DNA of 64,000 nucleotides from Microbacterium sp. zg-B185 (GTDB taxonomy: Bacteria > Actinomycetota > Actinomycetes > Actinomycetales > Microbacteriaceae), in the NCBI RefSeq assembly GCF_030246885.1, contig NZ_CP126739.1:682001-746000 (forward strand), written 5' to 3'. Below, in pieces: positions 32,775 to 40,493 of the stretch (its first letter is position 1; the number at the start of each line of letters is the position of its first letter). The position numbers and the translations under genes are program-made. The notes beneath the pieces were generated by a model that ran no database searches, was not told the DNA's origin, and saw nothing but the letters and a program-made list of their open reading frames with translations.

Positions 32775-34382
32775 TCAGCCCTTCCACTTCATGGTCAGCC
32801 AGTTCAAGCTGCCGCTGGGGGTTCCCTCGGCGAGCTCGGTGAGACCGTCCCAGCGGACTGTGTTGACCGTGGGGAACCCGGCGTTCGTCCACACCAGCGG
32901 GGCGAAGAAGATGAGCTCCTTCGCACGCTTCTGCATGTCGCGGAAGTACTCGCCGCGCTCTTCGCGGTCCGTCGTGGAGTTCGCGCCGGCGACGGCCGCG
33001 TCGATCTCGGCGTCGCAGATTCCCGACGGGTTGCGCGCCGACATGTGATCGGGGTTGCAGGCGTACCAGCGGGAGATGCCCAGTCCGGGGTCGGCCGAGA
33101 CCGTGGTCCGCAGGAACGCCAGATCGAAGTTGTTCTGCACGTAGATCTGGTCCGTGAAGATCGCCGACGTGACCGCCTCGAGGTTGACGCCGATTCCGAC
33201 ATCCGCCAGCATCGACTTCGCCTGTGATGCCATCGCAACCGTGTCCGTCAGCTCCTGGATGTACTTGACGTTCAGGGTGAATCGGACGCCGTCGGCGCCG
33301 ACGGGGAACCCGGCTTTGTCGAGGCCCTTGTTGATCGCTTTGACGTCGAAGGGGAAATCTTTGTCGAAGTCGACGCTCTCGTCCTTGGCCCACCCCATGG
33401 TGCTCGGGAAGAAGCCGTCGGCCGGCTCGCCGTAGCCGGCGATCGCCACGTCCGCGAAGGCTTGGCGGTCCAGCGCCGAGAACACCAGGGCGCGCACGTC
33501 GGGGTCCGCCAGGTACTCGTTCTTCGTGTTCATCTCGACGACGACCGCCTGGGCGAAGTAGCCGTCTTCGAGGTGCACAAGCTCGGGTTTGCCCGCGATC
33601 TGATCCAGCTGCGACGCGTCGATGGTGGCCTTGTCGAGCTCGCCGGAGATCAGGGCGAGCGCGCGGGTGTTGGTGTCAGCCATGACCGGGTAGATCGCCT
33701 TGTCGACCTGCACGTCGCCGCGCCAGTAGTCCTCGTTCTTGACCAGGATGACCTCGGCGCCCGACGAGAAGGACTCGAACTTCATCGGACCGGTGCCGAT
33801 CGGCGCCATGTTGGCGGGGTTGGTCACGTAGTCGGTGCCCTCGTAGATGTGCTTCGGGATGATCACCTGCTGCGAGAGGGTCTCGAAGAACGGCCCGAAC
33901 TCGGAGTTCAGGTTCAGCACGACGGTGGTCTCGTCCGGGGCCTCGACGGAGTCGATGGACTCGACCAGGGAGGCGCCGTACGTCTGGAAGGCCATGATCT
34001 CGTCGAAGTTGAACTTGACGTCCTCGGAGGTGAACGGCTCGCCGTCGTGCCAGGTGACACCCTCTTCGAGCGTGAAGGTCAGGGTCCGCTTGTCGTCGCT
34101 GAACTCCCACGACTTCGCGAGCATCGGGTGGATCTCGGACTCCGCGTCGATGTAGACCAGCGGGTCGAACAGGGCGACGCCGAACGCCAGCGTGACGGGC
34201 GAGTTCGTGATCTGCGGGTTGAAGCTGATCGGGTCGGCTGCGATCGCGTCGATGTAGACGCTCGGGGTCTCGGGCTTGGCCGATTCGGTCGGCGCGGCGC
34301 TGGACGAACAGCCGGCGACCAGCAGGGCGGCGGACGCGAGCGCCGCGATTGCGGCGAATCGGGTCGTGCGCTTGGTCTTCAT
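32775..34382 (-). CDS. ABC transporter solute-binding lipoprotein (family 5), importer 2
   Basis: A 535-aa family 5 binding protein starting MKTKRTTRFAAIAALASAAL with lipobox LVAGCSSS. The mature part has LTFTLEEGVTWHDGEPFTSEDV, the signature segment of this family (split here as LTFTLEEGVTWHDG then EPFTSEDVKFNFDE), and APIGTGPMKFES. It is only distantly similar to the importer 1 protein. It comes fifth in its operon, after permeases and ATPases, an inverted order relative to importer 1, and directly precedes the UGSC cassette. That position suggests the imported compound is the substrate of UGSC/partner/SDR. Confidence 0.9.
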   Translation of the reverse strand: MKTKRTTRFAAIAALASAALLVAGCSSSAAPTESAKPETPSVYIDAIAADPISFNPQITNSPVTLAFGVALFDPLVYIDAESEIHPMLAKSWEFSDDKRTLTFTLEEGVTWHDGEPFTSEDVKFNFDEIMAFQTYGASLVESIDSVEAPDETTVVLNLNSEFGPFFETLSQQVIIPKHIYEGTDYVTNPANMAPIGTGPMKFESFSSGAEVILVKNEDYWRGDVQVDKAIYPVMADTNTRALALISGELDKATIDASQLDQIAGKPELVHLEDGYFAQAVVVEMNTKNEYLADPDVRALVFSALDRQAFADVAIAGYGEPADGFFPSTMGWAKDESVDFDKDFPFDVKAINKGLDKAGFPVGADGVRFTLNVKYIQELTDTVAMASQAKSMLADVGIGVNLEAVTSAIFTDQIYVQNNFDLAFLRTTVSADPGLGISRWYACNPDHMSARNPSGICDAEIDAAVAGANSTTDREERGEYFRDMQKRAKELIFFAPLVWTNAGFPTVNTVRWDGLTELAEGTPSGSLNWLTMKWKG

Positions 34383-34461
34383 GGGAGTACCTCTCTGTAG
34401 CTTCGGGCGCTGATCGCGCCGGACGCGGTGGTGTTTCAGTGATGACCGATCGGATGTCCGG

Positions 34462-35244
34462 TCAGAGGACGGACTCCAAGACGAGCTCGGAGGCCAGCAG
34501 GCTCTGGGTGTAAGGGTGTTGCGGGTCGTCGAAGATCTGCCGAGTGGGTCCGGACTCGACGATCTCACCGTCCTTCATCACGTAGACGCGGTCGGCCACC
34601 TTCTTGACGACCGGCAGGTCGTGGGTGATGAAGACGTAGCCGACGCCGAGGCGCTCGGTGAGGCCGTTCATCAGTCGGAGGACCCCGGCCTTGACCGACG
34701 CGTCGAGGGCGGAGACCGCCTCGTCGGCGACGATGATCTGGGGGTTCAGCACGATCGCGCGGGCGATGAGCACGCGCTGCCGCTGTCCGCCGCTGAGTTC
34801 CTGCGGGAAGCGGTGGATGAAGGGCTCCGCGGGGGAGAGGCCCACCAGTTCGAGGGCCTCGAGCACCTTCGCGTGTACCTCGTCGCGGCCGCGAGCGATC
34901 GAGTGCAGACGGACGATCTCACCGATCGTGCGTCCGACGGTCTTGCGGGGATTGAGCGATCCGGACGGGTCCTGGAGCACGGCCTGGACCGTCCGGCGGT
35001 AGTCCTTGCGCTGTGCGGCGCTCATCTGGTCGACGTTGATCCCGTTGATGGTGATGCTGCCGGACGTCGCCGGGATCAGCCCCAGCAGCATCCGTGCAAG
35101 GGTGCTCTTGCCGGATCCGCTCTCGCCGACGATGGCAACGAATTCGCCGCGCTGAGCGGTCAGGTTGGCGTCGACGACGGCGTTTACCGGTGCTCCGCCG
35201 CGGCGGGACCGGAACACCTTTGAGGCGTTGGTGACTTCGATCAT
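34462..35244 (-). CDS. ABC ATPase (OppF/DppF type), importer 2
   Basis: ATG 35244 overlaps the preceding stop (ATGA); 260 aa. Walker [13 protein letters not shown]-loop VLQDPSGSLNP, signature LSGGQRQRVLIARA, Walker B IIVADEAVSALD, H-loop FITHDLP. It lacks the cysteine-containing oligopeptide C-terminal extension seen in the importer 1 ATPases and is ~100 aa shorter, but the nucleotide-binding domain is complete. A 79-base gap separates it from the binding-protein gene. Confidence 0.9.
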   Translation of the reverse strand: MIEVTNASKVFRSRRGGAPVNAVVDANLTAQRGEFVAIVGESGSGKSTLARMLLGLIPATSGSITINGINVDQMSAAQRKDYRRTVQAVLQDPSGSLNPRKTVGRTIGEIVRLHSIARGRDEVHAKVLEALELVGLSPAEPFIHRFPQELSGGQRQRVLIARAIVLNPQIIVADEAVSALDASVKAGVLRLMNGLTERLGVGYVFITHDLPVVKKVADRVYVMKDGEIVESGPTRQIFDDPQHPYTQSLLASELVLESVL

Positions 35245-36191
35245 GAGGGTGCTCCGCTCTGGACGAGTTCGTCGATCTCGCGGCGCATCTCCGGCGGAAT
35301 CGACCACAGGTCCACGCCTTCGTCGGTGAGGCTGCGGACACTGCGCAGCAGCGCCTGCGTGTACAGGTGCTGCGGGGACTCCAGCACGCGGCGGGTCGGA
35401 CCCGATTCGACGATCCGGCCGGCGTACATGACATAGATCGTGTCGGTCATGCTGGCCACGACCGCCAGATCGTGGGAGATGAGGATGAGCGAGGTGCCCA
35501 GCTTTGCGACCGTCTCGTCGAGCGTGCGCAGCACCTTGCGCTGCACCGTGGCATCCAGCGCCGTCGTCGGCTCATCGGCGAGGATGAGGTCCGGTTGCTT
35601 GGCGATGGCGATCGCGATCAGCACACGCTGCCGCTGGCCGCCACTGAGTTCGTGCGGAAAGCGGCGCGCGAGCGCTGCCGCGTCGGCCAGGCCGGCGAGC
35701 TGCAGGAACCGGATCGCCTCGGGGTCTCCGGACGCGTCGCGACCGGAGCGGGCGGCCGGATCGACGGCCTCGCGGACCTGTGCACCCACCTTCATGACGG
35801 GATTCAGGAACGTCAGCGGATCCTGGAAGATCATGCCCACCGAGCGCGAGCGGATCTGGTCCCAGGCGCGAGCGGGTGCGCCGACCATCTCGCGGCCGTC
35901 GAAGCGGATCGACCCGGCGACGCGCACACGCGGGTTCGTCGGCAGCAGGCCGGCGATGGCGCGGCCGGTGACGGACTTGCCCGACCCGGACTCGCCGACG
36001 ACGCCGACGCGCTCGCCGCGATGGACTTCGAGGCTGACCGAGTGCACCGCCCTGATCTCCTTGCGGGGTCCGGTCGGCAGGTGCACCTCGAGATCGGTGA
36101 CGGTCAGGAAGGCCGACGAATCGGACGCCGGCGGTGCGGCATCCTCTCGTGCCTGTTGCTGGATGTCGAGGTTTCCGATGGCGGCGGTCAT
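35241..36191 (-). CDS. ABC ATPase (OppD/DppD type), importer 2
   Basis: 316 aa from ATG 36191, which overlaps the permease stop by 4 bases. Walker A GESGSGKSVTG, Q-loop IFQDPLTFLNP, signature LSGGQRQRVLIAIA, Walker B LILADEPTTALD, H-loop LISHDLA. The C-terminus again lacks the CxxxxRCP tail. Two functional-looking nucleotide-binding subunits therefore serve importer 2. Confidence 0.9.
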   Translation of the reverse strand: MTAAIGNLDIQQQAREDAAPPASDSSAFLTVTDLEVHLPTGPRKEIRAVHSVSLEVHRGERVGVVGESGSGKSVTGRAIAGLLPTNPRVRVAGSIRFDGREMVGAPARAWDQIRSRSVGMIFQDPLTFLNPVMKVGAQVREAVDPAARSGRDASGDPEAIRFLQLAGLADAAALARRFPHELSGGQRQRVLIAIAIAKQPDLILADEPTTALDATVQRKVLRTLDETVAKLGTSLILISHDLAVVASMTDTIYVMYAGRIVESGPTRRVLESPQHLYTQALLRSVRSLTDEGVDLWSIPPEMRREIDELVQSGAPS

Positions 36192-37096
36192 TTCACCCTT
36201 CCGATCGACGGGTTGAGCGCGTCGTTGAGGGCATCGCCGAGGAGGTTGATGGCCAGGACGACGAGGAAGATGCAGAGGCCGGGGAAGAACGCCAGCCACC
36301 ATGCCGTGGAGATGTACGGCTGTGCCTGGTTCAGCAGCGCCCCCCAGCTCGGCCGGTTCGCGTCGCCGATGCCGAGGAAGGACAGTCCCGACTCGGCGAG
36401 GATCGCGCGGGCAACCGTCATGGTCGTCGCCACTAGTACGGGAGGCATCGCGTTGGGCAGGACGTCGGACCACAGGATGCGCAGGCTCGAGAAGCCCGCG
36501 GCGCGCTGGGATTCGACATAGCCCAGTTGGGAGATGCGCATCGCCTCGGCCCGCACGATGCGGGCCACGCCGGGCCACATTGTCAGGGCCAGGATGACCA
36601 CGATGATGGCGACGTTGGTCCCGAGGATCGCCGCGGCCACCAGGGCGAGGATGATGCCGGGGATCACCTGGAAGAACTCCGAGATCTTCACCAGGATCGT
36701 GTCCATGAAACCGCCGTAGAAGCCGGCGATGCCGCCGACGACAAGCGCGAGGGTCAGACACAGGATGGCCACGCTGAAGCCCACCAGCAGCGACACCTGA
36801 CCGCCCATGAGCACGCGTGCCAAGTAGTCGCGGCCCAGGTTGTCGGTGCCGAGCGGGAACTCGGAGTCGGGTGGGATGAAGGGCGGATTGTTCGTGGCGA
36901 ACGGGTTCCCGCTGAGCAGGGGGCCGATCAGCGACGCGACGATCATAAGCAACAGGATCGGCATGAAGATCCGCACGATCGGCTTGCGGAAGTACATCCG
37001 CAAGACGGAGTCCGGGTTGCGCGGACGCCGGGCCGTGCGTACCGGTGGCGCCGGCGTCGGGTCTGCCGCCGGTCGGGACTGCTGCTGGACGCTCAC
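36188..37096 (-). CDS. ABC permease, DppC/OppC type, importer 2
   Basis: GTG 37096 overlaps the upstream permease stop by 4 bases; 302 aa. A proline-rich cytoplasmic N-terminus (~40 aa) precedes helix 1 (IFMPILLLMIVASLIGPLL), then FPLGTDNLGRDYLARVLMGG and five more helices. The EAA loop is YVESQRAAGFSSLRILWSDV. Typical DppC layout. Confidence 0.9.
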   Translation of the reverse strand: MSVQQQSRPAADPTPAPPVRTARRPRNPDSVLRMYFRKPIVRIFMPILLLMIVASLIGPLLSGNPFATNNPPFIPPDSEFPLGTDNLGRDYLARVLMGGQVSLLVGFSVAILCLTLALVVGGIAGFYGGFMDTILVKISEFFQVIPGIILALVAAAILGTNVAIIVVILALTMWPGVARIVRAEAMRISQLGYVESQRAAGFSSLRILWSDVLPNAMPPVLVATTMTVARAILAESGLSFLGIGDANRPSWGALLNQAQPYISTAWWLAFFPGLCIFLVVLAINLLGDALNDALNPSIGRVK

Positions 37097-38070
37097 GATT
37101 CGCTCCTGACGGGACGCTTGATCTGACTGCGGAGTCGCGGATCGACGAGGCCGTAGACCACATCGGTCACGATGTTCACGATGAGGATGGTGATGGTCAG
37201 CACGATGACGATCCCGAGCACCAGGAAGGTGTCCTGCCGTTCGATCGCGCCGATGAAGAGCAGGCCCATGCCCGGCCACCCGAAGACCTTCTCCACCAGC
37301 ACCGAGCCCGCGAGGATGTGGGCGAGGCTGAGTCCGGCGACAGTCACCATGGGAAGGAGCGCGTTGGGCAGAGCGTGGCGCCGCAGCGCCTGACGTTCAC
37401 TCAGTCCTTTGGAGCGCGCCGTGTCCATGAAGTCCTGACCCAGCGACTCGATCATCGACGCGCGCATGATGCGGGCCTTGAAGGCCAGTTCAGCGGTGAC
37501 CATCGTGATCAGCGGCAGGATCATGTACTGGATCTCAATGCCCTCGACGCCGTACGGCGCCTTGCCCTGCACGGGCAGCCACCCGAGGGTGACCGAGAAG
37601 ACGATGATGAGCATGAGGCCGAGCCAGAAGTTCGGCAGCGAGAAGAGCGCGACCGAGCTGCCCGAGAGCAGGCTGTCGAGCCACCGCTTGCGGGTCTTGG
37701 CGGCGATGGCGCCGATGATGACCGCGCCGATCGTCGAGAGGATGAACGACGGGATGGCCAGGGCCAGCGTGTTGCCGATGCGCTCGCCGATCAACTGGGT
37801 GACCGGCACCTCGGTGCCGAACGAGACGCCGAGATTTCCGGTGAGCACGTTGCCCATGTAGATGAAGTAGCGCTCCCACAGGGGCTTGTCGAGGCCGAAG
37901 GTGGCGTAGATCTGCTGACGCAGCGCCTCCGAGATCGGCACATCGCCGACGAGCGTCTGGATCGGGTCGCCGGGCGCGATCTCCAGCAGGAGGAACAGGA
38001 TCGTGATGACGACGCCCAGGAGGATGAGCGACGAGAACAGGATCTTGCCGAGATGTTTCAGGAACGCCAT
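37093..38070 (-). CDS. ABC permease, DppB/OppB type, importer 2
   Basis: First gene of the minus-strand operon, 325 aa from ATG 38070. Helix 1 (ILFSSLILLGVVITILFLLL) leads to EIAPGDPIQTLVG, and the EAA loop is DTARSKGLSERQALRRHALPN. GSVLVEKVFGWPGMG is the DppB hallmark. Its upstream region (38071-38477, 407 bases) is a divergent promoter shared with the monooxygenase gene. It carries regulon palindromes at 38212 and 38452 and no gene I can support. Confidence 0.9.
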   Translation of the reverse strand: MAFLKHLGKILFSSLILLGVVITILFLLLEIAPGDPIQTLVGDVPISEALRQQIYATFGLDKPLWERYFIYMGNVLTGNLGVSFGTEVPVTQLIGERIGNTLALAIPSFILSTIGAVIIGAIAAKTRKRWLDSLLSGSSVALFSLPNFWLGLMLIIVFSVTLGWLPVQGKAPYGVEGIEIQYMILPLITMVTAELAFKARIMRASMIESLGQDFMDTARSKGLSERQALRRHALPNALLPMVTVAGLSLAHILAGSVLVEKVFGWPGMGLLFIGAIERQDTFLVLGIVIVLTITILIVNIVTDVVYGLVDPRLRSQIKRPVRSES

Positions 38071-38211
38071 CAGCGGTGTGCTCCGTTCGTGAATCGCTGT
38101 CGGGGGGGAAAGAGCAGCATCGGTCGATTTCTCCTTCGAAATGCTCCGCGGCTCGACTTCGCGCCGCAGACGTCTGATGCTCGCACCCTGCTGAGGGCTG
38201 CCTGGCGATCG

Positions 38212-38228
38212 CTTTCACAGAGCGGAAA
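38212..38228. promoter_or_regulatory. Regulon palindrome, site 6 (CTTTCA-CAGAG-CGGAAA)
   Basis: Centred ~150 bases upstream of the importer 2 operon start. One arm position deviates. A related half-site (CTTTCAC) recurs about 102 bases to the right at 38314. Confidence 0.5.
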
Positions 38229-38451
38229 CTGTTTCGGCACGCGCGATCCGTGTGTGCGCACGGGGCACTGATTTCGGACCTCAGTTTGTAACGAGCGATA
38301 GTTTCATCCTGCGCTTTCACGAGCCGCGAATCAGTCTGCAATGTCTAATGTTCCGCTGTCGCCTGAAAAACGACCGGTCCGGTCAGCGGCAGTCCATTGA
38401 GTGGTACTCAGGAAAAGGAAACGAATGTTACTGTCTCATCGAGTGTGTGAG

Positions 38452-38468
38452 CTTCCGCACCACGAAAG
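38452..38468. promoter_or_regulatory. Regulon palindrome, site 7 (CTTCCG-CACCA-CGAAAG)
   Basis: Nine bases before the monooxygenase GTG (38478), its right arm overlaps the Shine-Dalgarno AAAGGGG. A protein bound here would block transcription elongation or initiation rather than activate. Confidence 0.55.
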
Positions 38469-38477
38469 GGGTTCACC

Positions 38478-39794
38478 GTGTCGACACCGCGCGGCCAGAT
38501 GGTTCTGACCATGTTCATGCTGTCTTCGGGTTTTCAGATGGACAGCTGGCGAGACCCGCGAAGCCGCTCAGAGGAGATCGGCGAGCTGTCGCTGATCGCC
38601 GACATGGCCGGCGCCGCGGAACGGGCGAAGATCCACGCGGTGTTCTTCGGCGACGGCGTGGACGTCGGCACGATCCGGGACAACAACATCCGCAACACGG
38701 GTCTGTACGAACCGATCTCGTCGATGGGTGCGCTGATCGGTGCCACCCGGAAGATCGGCTTGGTGGGGTCGGTCTCGACGACGTTCTCGGAGCCGTACAA
38801 CGTGGCCCGTCAGCTCACCGGCCTCGATCGGCTCAGCGGGGGGCGGGTGGGCTGGAACATCGTCACCTCCCTCTTCGGCGGTTACCAGAACTTCGGGCTC
38901 TCCGAGATGCCCTCGCCCGAGGCCAGGTACCGGCGGGCCGAGGAGTTCGTGGACGTGACGCTGCGGCTCTGGGATAGCTGGTCGGACGACGCCGTCCTGA
39001 ACGACCGCGAGTCCGGTCAGTGGGCGGATGTCAGCAGGATCCGCGACATCGACTACGTGGGCGAGCACTTCCGGGTGCAGGGCGCGTTGAACATGCCCCG
39101 CTCCCCGCAGGGACACCCAGTGCTCTTCCAGGCCGGGCAGTCGCCGGCCGGCCTGCAGCTGGGCGCCTCGGTCGCGGATGCGATCTACACCGCGCAGCCG
39201 GATCTGGAATCCATGCGCACGTTCTCCGACCGAGTACGTGCCCAGGCGGTCACCAGCGGCCGCGATCCGCGCCGCATCAAGATCCTGCCGGGGGTCGTGC
39301 CCATCGTGGGCAAGACCACGAGCGAAGCAGAGGAGCTCTCGCAGGAACTGGAGTCGTTCATCGACCTGGTCGCCGGTCGCAGACGACTGTCATCGGCCGC
39401 GGGGATCGCCATCGACGATCTCGACCTGGACGAGCGGATTCCGGACGAGCGGTTCGTCGAAGGCCCGGCGAACAGCTCGCGGTGGCACAGCTACCGGCGG
39501 ATGGCGCTGGAAGAAGGACTGACCGTCCGTCAGATGATCGTTGCGTTCGCGCGTGCGGGCGGGCACCGGATCCTCATCGGCTCTGCCGAGGACGTGGCGC
39601 GGGACATGATCGACTGGTTCGATCGCGGCGTGTGCGACGGGTTCAATCTGGACCCGCCCTCGATCCCCGACGGCATGAATCGGATGCTGGAGCTGCTCGT
39701 GCCGCTGCTGCAGGAGAAGGGGTACTTCCAGTCGGAGTACCGGGGCGATACCCTTCGCGAGCGAATGGGATTCGCGCGGCCGGCCGGCCGGTAG
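38478..39794 (+). CDS. Luciferase-like FMN-dependent monooxygenase (NtaA/SnaA/DszA type)
   Basis: A 438-aa class C flavin monooxygenase starting at GTG 38478 with GAAAGGGG upstream. The family signature segments are visible: FFGDGVD near the N-terminus, ISSMGALIGATRKIGLVGSVSTTFSEPYNVAR, SGGRVGWNIVTSLF (split from the previous by the helix), HPVLFQAGQSPAG, and the C-terminal GFNLDPPSIPDG and GDTLRERMG. Such enzymes use FMNH2 supplied by a separate reductase to attack C-S, C-N or C-C bonds (nitrilotriacetate, EDTA, sulfones, dimethyl sulfide). No reductase is encoded nearby. The decayed relative at 29415-30077 flanks the other end of the importer 2 operon. Confidence 0.88.
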   Translation: MSTPRGQMVLTMFMLSSGFQMDSWRDPRSRSEEIGELSLIADMAGAAERAKIHAVFFGDGVDVGTIRDNNIRNTGLYEPISSMGALIGATRKIGLVGSVSTTFSEPYNVARQLTGLDRLSGGRVGWNIVTSLFGGYQNFGLSEMPSPEARYRRAEEFVDVTLRLWDSWSDDAVLNDRESGQWADVSRIRDIDYVGEHFRVQGALNMPRSPQGHPVLFQAGQSPAGLQLGASVADAIYTAQPDLESMRTFSDRVRAQAVTSGRDPRRIKILPGVVPIVGKTTSEAEELSQELESFIDLVAGRRRLSSAAGIAIDDLDLDERIPDERFVEGPANSSRWHSYRRMALEEGLTVRQMIVAFARAGGHRILIGSAEDVARDMIDWFDRGVCDGFNLDPPSIPDGMNRMLELLVPLLQEKGYFQSEYRGDTLRERMGFARPAGR

Positions 39795-39843
39795 CGCGCG
39801 CGTGCCGGACGTCCGCAGCGCACCGAGTTTCGGCGGGGGACCA

Positions 39844-40314
39844 ATGGGAGAACAGGCCGCGGAGGAACCCGTGCGGATGACCGCGGAACTGCGACTCGCG
39901 GGCGAACTCAACCGGCTCAGCCAGCTGCTGGCCAGGCCCTTCCTGAGGCACTATTCCGAGAAGCACGCGATCTCTCTCGCGGAGTGGCGTGCGCTCGTCC
40001 AGATCGTGGACTCACCGGGCATCACCGCGACCGAGATCTGCTCGAGGACCGGACTGACCGCCATGAACGTCAGCCGCGCGGTGCACGTGCTGCGGACCGC
40101 GGGCCGGGTGACCGGTGACCGCGACCCGCACGATTCCCGACGCAACCTGCTGACCGCGACCGCGGAGGGTCGCACCCTCTTCGACGAGCTCGCCCCGAGC
40201 GCGGAGCGGGACATCAGAGCGATCATGAGCGTGCTCAACCGCGACGAACTGGCATTCTTCGAGGCACTGGTGACGCGGGTCGCAGCGCACGCCGACCGGA
40301 TGCAGGACCCCTAG
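39844..40314 (+). CDS. MarR-family transcriptional regulator
   Basis: A 156-aa winged-helix regulator: DNA-binding part in ITATEICSRTGLTAMNVSRAVHVLRTAGRVTGDRDPHDSRRN (recognition helix then the beta-wing with DPHDSRR), flanked by dimerisation helices. ATG 39844 follows GGGGGA and is preferred over GTG 39802. It lies 49 bases downstream of the monooxygenase on the same strand and likely controls it or its neighbours in response to a phenolic or acid ligand. No dedicated palindrome other than the common regulon site was noticed. Confidence 0.82.
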   Translation: MGEQAAEEPVRMTAELRLAGELNRLSQLLARPFLRHYSEKHAISLAEWRALVQIVDSPGITATEICSRTGLTAMNVSRAVHVLRTAGRVTGDRDPHDSRRNLLTATAEGRTLFDELAPSAERDIRAIMSVLNRDELAFFEALVTRVAAHADRMQDP

Positions 40315-40330
40315 CCCTCCCGCCCCCGCA

Positions 40331-40360
40331 CCCCGCCGCCCCGCCGCCCCGCCGCCCCGC
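40331..40360. repeat. 8-bp microsatellite (CCCCGCCG)
   Basis: CCCCGCCG is repeated 3.75 times in tandem just after the MarR stop. It sits in a 170-base gap that also contains palindromic element copy 2 and a duplicated aceA end. Confidence 0.8.
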
Positions 40361-40372
40361 AACCCCCGCACT

Positions 40373-40427
40373 CCGCTCGCCTGTCACGACACGCCGTGGG
40401 AGGGTGCAGGTTGCGACAGGCGAGCGG
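40373..40427. repeat. Interspersed palindromic element, copy 2
   Basis: Perfect 13-bp terminal arms CCGCTCGCCTGTC / GACAGGCGAGCGG enclose CACGACACGCCG and a central spacer. Its left arm matches copy 1 (28870-28921), and it matches copy 3 (45521-45573) in reverse. Confidence 0.7.
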
Positions 40428-40459
40428 TGCTCGGCTGCGGGCTTTCGCGCGAGCGGGGA

Positions 40460-40493
40460 CCGGAGACTCAGGTGAACCGGGGACTCAGTTGAA
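40460..40493 (-). repeat. 17-bp tandem duplication of the aceA 3' end including its stop codon
   Basis: CCGGAGACTCAGGTGAA (40460-40476) is followed directly by CCGGGGACTCAGTTGAA (40477-40493), 15 of 17 bases identical. The second unit encodes the last residues and TGA of isocitrate lyase, so the first unit is a duplicated terminus just downstream. Confidence 0.7.

Noticed and set aside
38314..38330. Further regulon site between importer 2 and the monooxygenase
   Set aside because: Only the left half (CTTTCA) matches; the right half CGCGAA breaks the YGRAAG consensus.
40331..40427. CRISPR-like repeat
   Set aside because: The 8-bp microsatellite and the palindromic element have no regular spacers and no cas genes are present.
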